From: PVC group bacterium
GTDB taxonomy: Bacteria; Verrucomicrobiota; Kiritimatiellia; SS1-B-03-39; UBA6053
Direction of reading: 5' to 3'
DNA length: 9,978 bases
NCBI GenBank assembly: GCA_003565035.1
Contig: PXDP01000509.1
Span: 1-9,978, forward strand
The translations under genes were made by a program, and so were the position numbers. The first letter of the stretch is position 1; the number at the start of each line of letters is the position of its first letter. The notes beneath the pieces were generated by a model, which saw only the letters and a program-made list of their open reading frames with translations, searched no databases and had not been told where the DNA came from. Below, piece by piece: positions 1-8,100 of this stretch.

Positions 1-1
1 A

Positions 2-484
2 ATGTCCGATTTTCTCAAAGCCTATCTGCCCGATGAACCCGGAAACATTGTCGATCTCGACGGCAAAAAGCTGGGCACCCACACCGGCCTGCATTATTAC
101 ACCCTCGGACAGCGCAAAGGCATCGGCGTGGCCTCCAACCTCTACAAAAAAAATTACGTGGTGGTGGAAAAGCGCAAGGCCACCCGCGAGCTGGTGATTG
201 CCATCGAAGAGGAGGACACCCCAAAGCTCTACAGTGATGCCTGTGTTCTGACCGGGCTGAGTTTCACCGGTGCGCCCATCACGGAACGCCGAGAAATGCT
301 CGCCCGGGCCCGGTACCGGGCCCCCTCCGAACCCATCACGTTCATTCCCCTCCCCGACGGCCGTGCCCGGGTGGAATGGGCCCACCCGCAACGGGCCCTC
401 GCCTGCGGCCAAATTTGCGCGCTCTATGACGGAGACATCCTCCGCGGCGGCGGAATCTATGCCGAAATCTTCACCTGCACCTGA
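2..484 (+). CDS. mnmA: tRNA-specific 2-thiouridylase MnmA, C-terminal part (5' end outside window)
   Basis: This is the C-terminal half of MnmA, the cytoplasmic ATP-dependent enzyme that puts sulfur on C2 of wobble U34 in tRNA-Lys, -Glu and -Gln. The recognisable block is HYYTLGQRKGIG at residues 31-42 of the visible part. After it come the C-terminal beta-barrel and the closing segment ALACGQICALYDGDILRGGG. The ATP-binding PP-loop and both catalytic cysteines lie upstream of the window. The ATG at base 2 is therefore an internal Met and not the start: in the family, the segment DFLKAYLP follows the second catalytic Cys closely. About 160 residues are visible of a usual 350-380. The position where relatives usually have Pro in 'APGQ' is Cys here (ACGQ). 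The stop is TGA at 482-484, and apbE follows 55 bases later on the same strand. Family assignment is seen directly; the role is family knowledge. Confidence 0.93.
   Translation: MSDFLKAYLPDEPGNIVDLDGKKLGTHTGLHYYTLGQRKGIGVASNLYKKNYVVVEKRKATRELVIAIEEEDTPKLYSDACVLTGLSFTGAPITERREMLARARYRAPSEPITFIPLPDGRARVEWAHPQRALACGQICALYDGDILRGGGIYAEIFTCT
306..323. repeat. 18-bp perfect palindrome inside mnmA
   Basis: GGGCCC-GGTACC-GGGCCC reads the same on both strands. It encodes part of the segment ARARYRAPSE of MnmA. It has no loop and no T-run, so it is not a terminator; it is probably a by-product of GC-rich codons. Confidence 0.6.
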
Positions 485-539
485 TTTGGCGGAATCTTTC
501 CCCCTTGCAGATTATTCAAATTCAGAGTATCACGTTTGA

Positions 540-1595
540 ATGATCTCACGTGAACACAAACGTTTCCTCACCGTCCTCGGCCTCCTCGCGCTCTTGGGCG
601 TCATTATTTCGTTTCTCAAGCCCCCGGTGGACTCGGGCACCGCCACTACCTTCGGGGGACAGACGATGGGGACCTATTATATTGTCACCCTGGCCGGGGT
701 GGACGTGCCCGACGAGGAAACCGACCGCCTGCACCGCTTGGTCGAAGCCGAACTCCGCGACATCAACCAGGCAATGTCCACCTACATTCCCGACAGCGAA
801 ATCTCACGCTTCAACCGCTTCCGCGAAACCACCCCCTTCCCCATAAGCCCCGCATTCCGCACCGTGATGGAACGCGCCTTTGATCTTTATGAGGATCTCG
901 ACGGATACTTTGACCCCACCCTCAGTCCCCTGATCAACCTCTGGGGCTTTGGACATACCGGCACTCCTGAAGAGGATCCTCCATTTGTGGAGATCACCCT
1001 GGCGCTCGATCGGGTGGGACTCCACCGGATGCAACTCACCGACGAAGGCCTCGTGAAGGACTCACCGGACATGGAACTCAACCTCTCCGCCATCGCCAAA
1101 GGCTTCGCCGCCGACCAGGTTGCCGACCTGCTCTTCAACGAAGGATTTGTCAATGTCTTCGTGGAAATCGGCGGCGATCTGGCCGTGCGCGGCAAAAATC
1201 CCGCCGGTGGCCCCTGGCGCATCGGCATTCAGGTCCCGGAACGGGACGGACCCGAAGATATCCTCATGGTCATCGGCCTGGAGGCCGGCGGCATGGCCAC
1301 CTCCGGCGATTACCGGATTTTCCGGGAGCATCCCGAAGGCTTCAGTCATCATATCCTCAATCCCCGCACCGGACGCCCTGCGGTCAGCACCCTCACGTCA
1401 GTCACCGTGATCGCCAAAGACTGTATGACTGCGGACGCCATATCTACCGGTCTTTTTGTCATGGGGACCGAAGCCGGTTTGGACTGGGTCAACCGCCGCC
1501 AGGGGGTGGAGGCGCTGTTTATCGACCGTGTGGACGGAGAATTTGTCCGCAGCGCCTCCGACGGCTTCGACCGTTTCGTGCTCGAAAGCTTATAA
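540..1595 (+). CDS. apbE: FAD:protein FMN transferase, membrane-anchored (ApbE family)
   Basis: ApbE attaches FMN from FAD to a Ser or Thr of target proteins such as Nqr/Rnf subunits, acting outside the cytoplasmic membrane with Mg2+. The 351 residues match the family's usual length. In order: a basic start then a hydrophobic segment (about 9-26); GGQTMGTYY (39-47), the usual start of the domain; AIAKGFAADQVADLL (184-198); VEIGGDLAVRGKNP (208-221); GGMATSGDYRIF (250-261); HILNPRTGRP (271-280); and SVTVIAKDCMTADAISTG (287-304), which holds the metal-binding Asp/Thr region. Many ApbE proteins are lipoproteins. This one has no lipobox Cys near the N-terminus, so it is probably held by an uncleaved anchor. 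No Nqr or Rnf genes are visible beside it, so its target is unknown. The upstream bases (gtatcacgtttga) show no Shine-Dalgarno site. It follows mnmA and may be co-transcribed. The family is clear; the anchor is inference. Confidence 0.93.
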   Translation: MISREHKRFLTVLGLLALLGVIISFLKPPVDSGTATTFGGQTMGTYYIVTLAGVDVPDEETDRLHRLVEAELRDINQAMSTYIPDSEISRFNRFRETTPFPISPAFRTVMERAFDLYEDLDGYFDPTLSPLINLWGFGHTGTPEEDPPFVEITLALDRVGLHRMQLTDEGLVKDSPDMELNLSAIAKGFAADQVADLLFNEGFVNVFVEIGGDLAVRGKNPAGGPWRIGIQVPERDGPEDILMVIGLEAGGMATSGDYRIFREHPEGFSHHILNPRTGRPAVSTLTSVTVIAKDCMTADAISTGLFVMGTEAGLDWVNRRQGVEALFIDRVDGEFVRSASDGFDRFVLESL

Positions 1596-1597
1596 GC
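1588..1597. other. Palindrome holding both stop codons of convergent genes
   Basis: GCTTATAAGC is a perfect 10-bp palindrome. Its centre TTATAA supplies the TAA of apbE (1593-1595) and, on the other strand, the TAA of the peptidase gene (1590-1592). The two genes therefore overlap by 6 bases. I see no hairpin with a T-run here, so how transcription ends is unclear. Confidence 0.8.
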
Positions 1598-2945
1598 GCA
1601 AACCGCGCGGTTCCAGCGAATACAGGGCTGTCGTAATCGCAAACGCCTGCTCGATGGGCATTCGTTTCAGTTCGTGTCCCCGCCCCCAGGAATCGGAAAA
1701 CAAAATCTCCCGGGTTTCGAGATTGTAGCCAATAATCAGGCGCAAATGGCCGCCGGCCGTCTGCGGAATGCCCGGTTCGGGGACGATGCCCAGCATGACC
1801 CCCCAAATCAAGGGTGCCCCCGCGTCCACGTAGCGCCGCACCCGCGCCTCGAATCGGTTGAATTCCGTCCGGCGGGCGACACGGCTCTCCACCAGGGTGT
1901 CGCGGTCGAACATGTTATAGACCTGATCCACATACACAACCCCGGACCGGGGCAGATTGATTTCACGGCCGTTATTCTGACGCGCGGTGCGGTTATACTG
2001 ATCCACCATCCGCTGAAATCCCCTGAAATCCCAGGAAATATGGGTGTTCAGCGAATAACGGTACTGGCGGGCGATCGATTCCAGAGCCCGTCTCAGCTCA
2101 TCGGAGCCGGTGCCGGCCTCCGCCGAAGAACCAGCAAGCTGGGCGATTTGATGCTGGTCCACATCCTGACCGAAATACCGCATCACCCGCTCCGCTGTCG
2201 CCGTGGCGCAGTACCCTTTTGGCCCCTGATCCACCATCGGCACATTGCCAATCCAGACATCTCCGGCCTCATTGCGCTGAATATTCTGCAGAATATCAAA
2301 CACGTTCACAAACGTCTGCGAATGGGCGGGCAACTGCGTGGTGCTGAATTTCTGTACCGACAGCCGGATATACTCGGCCGTAAAGGGAACCGCCCGCCCG
2401 TCTTCACGGCGCGGCGGCGAGTAGGAGAACGACAGTTCGAAGCGGTGATCCGGAAACTGCCACATCAGCACATCGTCACGGACGCGGTTGCTCCGGGAAC
2501 GGTTTTCGCCGGGAAGCGGCTGCCGCCGAAGCCGCTGGGTGATTGTGTCGCTCAGTTCTCTGACCAGCCCCTGAAAGGCCTCCTGCGACATCGCCACCTG
2601 CGAATCCCCGCGGTTGAAATAGTAGGCAATCAGACTGTGCGGGGTCCCGTCCTGAAAGCGCACCACCGCCTCATAGGCCCGATGCCCGAAAAACGTCCCC
2701 TGCGGCGGCGCCGCCCGGGAGGACACCCCCTCCTCCATCCATCGGAAATCCGCCCGCTGCATGTGCTGCCCGAATTCCTCCGCCCGCCACTGCCAGAAAG
2801 CCGAATTCGGGGCCAGCAGATTCTCCAGCGGCAGTGCCTCGCCGTCAGAGCCCTGCCCCCTCGCAACCGATAGGCACAAAAACATGCCCGCCACCGCAAC
2901 GATAGGGCTCAAACCGATTTTACGCTTTCTTTTCGGGGTCATCAT
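1590..2945 (-). CDS. Exported C39-like (papain-fold) cysteine peptidase with an unrecognised N-terminal domain
   Basis: With the start at 2945 the protein has 451 residues. That start puts a typical signal peptide first: MMTPKRKRKIG, then a hydrophobic stretch (about 11-28) and a small-residue cleavage region near ARGQG. The frame is open to 3026, but the longer form would put 27 non-signal residues in front and overlap miaB, so I reject it. Residues about 35-205 form a charged, aromatic-rich domain that I do not recognise. Residues about 230-445 look like a C39-like peptidase. Q240 in VDQGPKGYC is the oxyanion residue, C246 the nucleophile, H400 (GGHLRLIIGYN) and D418 (SDSWG) complete the site, and all are present. 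It probably acts in the periplasm or outside the cell; no substrate can be named. No ABC exporter is next to it, which argues against a bacteriocin-processing role. It is the only - strand gene among housekeeping genes. Confidence 0.78.
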   Translation of the reverse strand: MMTPKRKRKIGLSPIVAVAGMFLCLSVARGQGSDGEALPLENLLAPNSAFWQWRAEEFGQHMQRADFRWMEEGVSSRAAPPQGTFFGHRAYEAVVRFQDGTPHSLIAYYFNRGDSQVAMSQEAFQGLVRELSDTITQRLRRQPLPGENRSRSNRVRDDVLMWQFPDHRFELSFSYSPPRREDGRAVPFTAEYIRLSVQKFSTTQLPAHSQTFVNVFDILQNIQRNEAGDVWIGNVPMVDQGPKGYCATATAERVMRYFGQDVDQHQIAQLAGSSAEAGTGSDELRRALESIARQYRYSLNTHISWDFRGFQRMVDQYNRTARQNNGREINLPRSGVVYVDQVYNMFDRDTLVESRVARRTEFNRFEARVRRYVDAGAPLIWGVMLGIVPEPGIPQTAGGHLRLIIGYNLETREILFSDSWGRGHELKRMPIEQAFAITTALYSLEPRGLRL

Positions 2946-2960
2946 ATTATACCGCCTAGC
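2946..2960. promoter_or_regulatory. 15-bp divergent intergenic gap with a TATAAT match
   Basis: Only 15 bases separate the start codons of the peptidase gene (-) and miaB (+). Read on the - strand, the gap contains a perfect TATAAT (2951 to 2946) immediately before the ATG pair. A -10 at that place would start RNA inside the coding region, so it may be chance. On the + strand the overlapping AT-rich bases could serve as a weak -10 for a nearly leaderless miaB mRNA. Any -35 elements must lie within the opposite gene. I see no convincing -35 at ideal spacing on either strand. Confidence 0.3.
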
Positions 2961-4400
2961 ATGAGTTTGAAAAAATACAACATATGGACCATCGGATGTC
3001 AAATGAATGAAGCTGACTCCCGTCATTTAGGCAGTCAGTTGGAAAGTCTCGGCTATGCGATGACCGAAACCGCGGAGGAGGCCGATCTGGTGGTGCTCAA
3101 CACCTGTGTCGTCCGTCAGCAGGCCGAGGACCGGGCCGTCGGCCGTCTGCAGTACGTCTCCGAACTCAAGCGCCGCAATCCCGAACTCAAAATCGGCCTG
3201 ATGGGCTGTATGGTCGGCATGCGGGAAGAGCCCCGCCTCCGCAAACAGTTTCCCTTCGTGGATGTGTTCATGCCCCCCTCGGATCCCGCCCCGCTGATGG
3301 ACTACCTCCACGGCATGCGCGATGAGGATACCGAGGCCCGCATGGACGAAATCCGCACCAAATCCGTGCAGAGCGCCATTCAGGACGAGGACTACATTCT
3401 CCCGGCCCTGCGGCGCAACAACACCGTATTGGCCAACGTGCCCATCGTCCTCGGCTGCTCACACGCCTGCACGTTCTGCATCATTCCCTACCGCCGCGGT
3501 CCCGAACGCTCCCGCAAACCGCAGGATATCCTCGACGAAATCCAAAAACTCACCGATCAGGGTGTCCGCGAGATTATGCTGCTCGGTCAGATCGTGGACC
3601 GCTACGGCACCGATTTCGACGAAGACTATGGTCTCGCCGAGCTGCTCCGCGATGTGGCGCAGAATGAGGACCTCCTCCGCATCCGCTATCTCACCGGACA
3701 TCCCAATTACATGACCGACCGCATCATCGAGGTCACCCGCGATCTCCCCAAGGTGATGCCCCATTTTGAACTCCCCGTCCAGGCCGGCAACGACAAGGTC
3801 CTCGAAGACATGAAGCGCGGCTACACCAACGCTGACTACCGCCGCCTCATCGAACGCGTCCGCCGCATCTGCCCCGACAATACCATCAACACCGATATTA
3901 TTGTCGGCTTCCCCGGCGAAACCGAGGAGGAGTTCATGGACACCTATCACCTGCTCAAAGACTTGGAGCTGGATAAAATCCACCTCGCCAAATACTCCGT
4001 GCGCCCCAAAACCATTGCCGCCCGGAAAATGGCCGACGATGTCACCGAAGACGAAAAAGAGCGCCGCCGTCTGATGATCGATCAGCTCTCCGAAGAAATT
4101 TTGGGCCGCAAAAACCAGCGCTGGCTCGACCGGGAGGTGGAAGTTCTGGTGGAATCGCGTCACAAAGGCAAATGGCGCGGCCGCACCCCCCACAACCGCC
4201 TCGTCTTTTTCGATGCCGACCGGGAACTCACCGGTGCGCTTGTGGATGTGCGCATCACCGCCGCCAGCCCCTACAGCATGCAGGGCGATCTTGTGGACGT
4301 GAAAGTCGGCCCCATTCCGCGCGCGCCCGACCTCAGCCGCATCCCCATGTTTCACCGCCCCCTGGAACGCAAAGCGGGGCTTCAACCCGTGGCGGGCTGA
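2961..4400 (+). CDS. miaB: tRNA-2-methylthio-N6-dimethylallyladenosine synthase MiaB
   Basis: MiaB is a radical-SAM enzyme with two [4Fe-4S] clusters. It adds a methylthio group to C2 of N6-isopentenyl-A37 in tRNAs that read codons starting with U. The 479 residues show all three parts. The N-terminal cluster domain has C13 (IGCQMNEADS), C49 (NTCV) and C83 (MGCM). The radical-SAM core has C166, C170 and C173 in GCSHACTFCIIPY, then LPVQAGNDKVLEDMKRGYT (271-289) and TDIIVGFPGETEEEF (311-325). A TRAM RNA-binding domain covers about 382-446. The start fits, because KKYNIWTIGCQMN begins at the usual distance from the first Met. The motif usually written GQNVNSYG is GQIVDRYG here (209-216), as I recall from some Chloroflexi-type MiaB. 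RimO and MtaB are less likely, given the IGCQMNEADS start. It is followed by comF with overlapping stop and start. Confidence 0.9.
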   Translation: MSLKKYNIWTIGCQMNEADSRHLGSQLESLGYAMTETAEEADLVVLNTCVVRQQAEDRAVGRLQYVSELKRRNPELKIGLMGCMVGMREEPRLRKQFPFVDVFMPPSDPAPLMDYLHGMRDEDTEARMDEIRTKSVQSAIQDEDYILPALRRNNTVLANVPIVLGCSHACTFCIIPYRRGPERSRKPQDILDEIQKLTDQGVREIMLLGQIVDRYGTDFDEDYGLAELLRDVAQNEDLLRIRYLTGHPNYMTDRIIEVTRDLPKVMPHFELPVQAGNDKVLEDMKRGYTNADYRRLIERVRRICPDNTINTDIIVGFPGETEEEFMDTYHLLKDLELDKIHLAKYSVRPKTIAARKMADDVTEDEKERRRLMIDQLSEEILGRKNQRWLDREVEVLVESRHKGKWRGRTPHNRLVFFDADRELTGALVDVRITAASPYSMQGDLVDVKVGPIPRAPDLSRIPMFHRPLERKAGLQPVAG

Positions 4401-5110
4401 TGGACCCCCGGCCGCGGATTCTGGACACAGCCTTTCCGCGGCAGTGCTGCAGTTGCGGCACAGAGATCAGCCACCCCTCCGAAAACGGCCTTTGCTGGGA
4501 CTGCCGCAGTGCGACCCACAGCCTGACCCCACCCTGGTGCGAACAGTGCGGCATGCCCATTGCCGGGCGCGTCGACCACAGCTTCCGCTGCGCCCGCTGC
4601 GAAGAAACCCGGCCGGCCTACACCCTTGCCCGCAGCCTCTACCGCTACGAAGGCGGAATCCGCGATGCTATCCACGCGCTAAAATATCACCGCGATTTTT
4701 CGGTAATTCCCGATCTCGCCCGCCTGTTCGCCGCCGGGATTCTCACCCATGTACCCGATGCCGCCGCCGCTCAGCTCGTGCCTGTCCCCCTGCATCCCCG
4801 AAAACTCCGCAAACGCGGGTTTAATCAAAGCCACGAACTCGCCAAAGCGATTTGCCTCCTTGTGCCCGGTGCCGCAATCTGGCCGCACCTCCGGCGGGTG
4901 AAAGACACCGAAACCCAGACCCACCTCAGCGCCTCCGCCCGCCGCCGAAACGTACAGGGCGCGTTCCGGGCGGCGCGCACCCCTGCACCCGAATCCGTGA
5001 TTCTGATTGATGATGTCATGACCACCGGCTCCACCGTGGATGCCTGCGCCCGGGCCCTCCATCAGACCGGCAGCAGGCATATTTCCGTCCTGACACTGGC
5101 AAGAGGCTGA
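4400..5110 (+). CDS. comF: ComF family protein (zinc-finger plus phosphoribosyltransferase domain)
   Basis: This is a 236-residue ComF-type protein. Zinc-binding Cys pairs fill the N-terminus: C16/C17/C19, C32/C35, C47/C50 and C64/C67. A type I phosphoribosyltransferase fold follows, with VPVPLHPRKLRKRGFNQS (127-144) and the PRPP loop VILIDDVMTTGSTVDA (200-215). In naturally transformable bacteria ComF supports uptake of single-stranded DNA at the inner face of the membrane. In many others its role is not known, and no other competence gene is visible here. The frame is open back to 4172, but I start it at the ATG at 4400: this places the zinc finger at the N-terminus, as in relatives, and forms a TGATG junction with the miaB stop, a sign of translational coupling. 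The upstream extension is Arg/Pro/His-rich shadow sequence within miaB. Family is clear; function here is open. Confidence 0.88.
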   Translation: MDPRPRILDTAFPRQCCSCGTEISHPSENGLCWDCRSATHSLTPPWCEQCGMPIAGRVDHSFRCARCEETRPAYTLARSLYRYEGGIRDAIHALKYHRDFSVIPDLARLFAAGILTHVPDAAAAQLVPVPLHPRKLRKRGFNQSHELAKAICLLVPGAAIWPHLRRVKDTETQTHLSASARRRNVQGAFRAARTPAPESVILIDDVMTTGSTVDACARALHQTGSRHISVLTLARG

Positions 5111-5182
5111 AACCGCCCTGCCGCAGATCACCTTTCGCCCGTAATGCCTTGATTTCCATGGGCGAACCGGTATTCGGTCCGC

Positions 5183-8100
5183 ATGAAATTTCATCCGGTT
5201 TCCAATAAAGTCGATTTCCCCAAAACTGAAGAAGACATCCTCGCCTTTTGGGAGGCACAGTCCATTTTTCAGAAAAGTCTGGATCAGCGCAAAGGCTGTC
5301 AGGAGTTTGTGTTTTATGATGGCCCCCCTTTTGCAACCGGCCTGCCGCACTATGGCCATCTGCTGGCCGGAACCATCAAAGACATCGTGCCGCGGTATCA
5401 AACCATGCGCGGCCGCTATGTGGAGCGCCGGTTTGGCTGGGATTGTCACGGTCTGCCCATCGAGGAACTTGCCCAGAAAGCCCTGGGGCTGGAGGGAAGC
5501 ACCGGCATACTTGAAGCCGGGGTGGATGTCTTCAACGAGCAGTGCCGCTCCATGGTGCTGACCTACGTGAATGAATGGCGTAAAACCGTTACGCGTATGG
5601 GGCGCTGGGTGGATTTTGACAATGATTACAAAACCATGGACCCGGCCTTCATGGAGACCATCTGGTGGGTGTTCAAACAGCTCTGGGATCAGGGCCGTAT
5701 TTACAAGGCACACCGGATTATGCCCTACACGTGGAAGCTGACCACGCCGTTGTCGAACTTCGAAGCCAACCGGAATTATCAGGACGTTCAGGACCCGGCG
5801 ATCACATGCCGGTTTAAACTGACCAATCCGGAGCCTTTCGGTCCAGAGGCGTATTTCCTCGCCTGGACCACAACCCCCTGGACACTGCCCTCCAACCTGG
5901 CACTCTGTGTGGGGCCGGATATTGACTACATCGCGGTGCGCGACACTGCGGAGGGCACCGTCTACATTCTGGCCGAAGCACGTCTGAGCGGATACTACAA
6001 AAAAGAGAGCGACTACGAAGTGGTGAGCCGCTGCAAAGGCAGCGCCCTGACCGGACTCGGCTATGTGCCGTTGTTCGATTTTTTTGCCGACCATCCCGAC
6101 AGCTTTGTGGTGCTGGCGGATGCCTATGTAACCACCGAAGACGGCACCGGAATTGTCCACATCGCTCCCGCCTACGGGGAGGACGATTACCGGGTGGGCC
6201 GCGCCGCCGGCATCGAACTGGTGGATCCGCTGGATGCAGAGGCGAACTTTACCGATGCAGTGCCGCCTTTCGCCGGACAAAACTGCAAAGAAGCCGATAA
6301 AGCCATTATCCGCGCCCTCAAAGACATGGGCAAACTCGTGCACCAATCCACGATCCAGCACAGTTATCCCTTCTGCGACCGCAGCGACACGCCGCTCATT
6401 TACCGGGCCATCGATGCCTGGTACGTGAAGGTGGAGGATTTGAAAGAGCGCATGACCGCCAACAACAACGCCGTCCACTGGATGCCGGAATACGTGGGCT
6501 CCAAGCGTTTCGGCAACTGGCTCGCGGATGCCAAAGACTGGAACATCTCCCGAAACCGCTTCTGGGGTTCCTGTATTCCCGTCTGGGTTTCCGAGGACGG
6601 AGAAACGTCAATCTGTGTGGGGTCCATCGCTGAACTTGAAGCCCTCTCGGGCCAAAAAGTGACCGACCTCCACAAACATATTGTCGATCAAATTACCTTC
6701 GAAAAAGACGGACAGACCTTCCGTCGTACCCCGGAGGTGCTGGACTGCTGGTTTGAATCCGGGGCAATGCCTTACGCACAGCAGCATTACCCCTTTGAAC
6801 ATGCAGAAGGATTCAACGACCGTTTCCCGGCTGATTTTATTGCCGAAGGGCTCGATCAAACCCGTGGCTGGTTCTACACCCTGATGGTGCTCTCGACCGC
6901 ACTGTTTGACAAACCCGCCTTTAAAAACGTCGTGGTCAACGGACTGGTTCTGGCGGAAAACGGCCAGAAGATGTCCAAGCGCCTCAAAAATTACCCGGAT
7001 CCCGTCGAGGTCGTCAACCGCTGCGGAGCCGATGCGGTCCGCCTCTATATGATCTATTCCCCGGTCGTGCGGGCTGAAAATCTTGCCTTCAGCGAAGACG
7101 GGGTGAAACAAATTCTCCGTGATCTGCTGATTCCCATGTGGAACGCCTACAGCTTCTTTGTCACCTACGCAAATACCGACGGATGGGACCCGGCCAAACG
7201 CGCCGAGGCTGAGAGCGACAACCTGCTGGACCGCTGGATCCTCAGTTCAATGGAAAAACTCAGTGCCGAGGTCACGGATGCCCTGGACCGCTACGATCTT
7301 CAGTCCGGCGTCCGCCCTTTTGTGCACTTCATTGAGGATCTCTGCAACTGGTACATCCGCCGCAGCCGCCGACGCTTCTGGAAATCGGAGGATGACACCG
7401 ATAAAGCGCAGGCCTATCAGACCCTGTATGATGTCCTGCTGACACTCTGCAAAATCGGGGCGCCCTTTGTTCCGTTTATCACCGAGGCCATCTACCGCAA
7501 TCTGAGAACCGGCGATATGCCTGAATCGGTTCACCTTTGTGACTACCCCCAGTTTTCAGGACAGCACCGCGACGGTGCCCTGGACGGGCAAATGGCCGTG
7601 GTCCAGACCGTCGTTCGTCTGGGGCGCAGCCTGCGCAGTGAATACGATTTGAAAGTGCGGATGCCGCTGAAAGGGATTCATGTCGCCACCCGGGACATGA
7701 GCCTCCAGCAGAATATCGACGAATTGAAGCACCTGGTCATGGACGAACTCAACGTCAAAGAGGTCTGGTTCGGCGAGGAGGAGACGGCCCTGGCCACCTA
7801 CAGCGCCAAGCCCAATTTCAAAACCCTCGGTCCCAAACTGGGGGCCAAAATCAAAGTCTGCGCAGGCGCGGTGTCGAAACTCGACACCGCCGAAATCAGC
7901 CGGGTGCTCCAGGGCGGAACCCTGGAGGTGGATCTGGGCGGGGAACAACTGTCCCTCCGCGCCGAAGATCTGCTCATCACCCGGGTGCCCCGCGAAGGCC
8001 TGGCCGTTGCCAGCGAAGGCGCGATTGTCGTGGCCCTGGAAACAGAACTGACGCCTGAACTGGAACGTGAAGGACTCGCCCGCGAATTCGTCAGCCGGGT

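Noticed and set aside
1674..2873. 399-codon open frame on the + strand
   Set aside because: It is antisense to the peptidase gene, whose signal peptide and catalytic residues are convincing. The + translation is His/Pro/Arg-rich shadow sequence.
2946..3026. Longer N-terminus for the C39-like peptidase
   Set aside because: It would bury the signal peptide behind 27 residues and overlap miaB.
3459..4385. 308-codon open frame on the - strand
   Set aside because: It is antisense to miaB, whose Cys motifs and TRAM domain are clear.
4172..4399. Longer N-terminus for comF
   Set aside because: It would lie wholly inside miaB in another frame and add a low-complexity Arg/Pro/His segment before the zinc finger. 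The ATG at 4400 fits the family.
5111..5182. T-box or other leader control of ileS
   Set aside because: The gap after comF is only 72 bases, with no T-box sequence, no specifier stem and no terminator before the start.
4679..6478. 599-codon open frame on the - strand
   Set aside because: It lies antisense to comF and ileS, both of which have full conserved motifs. Its translation has no recognisable domain; long antisense frames are common in GC-rich codon-biased genes.
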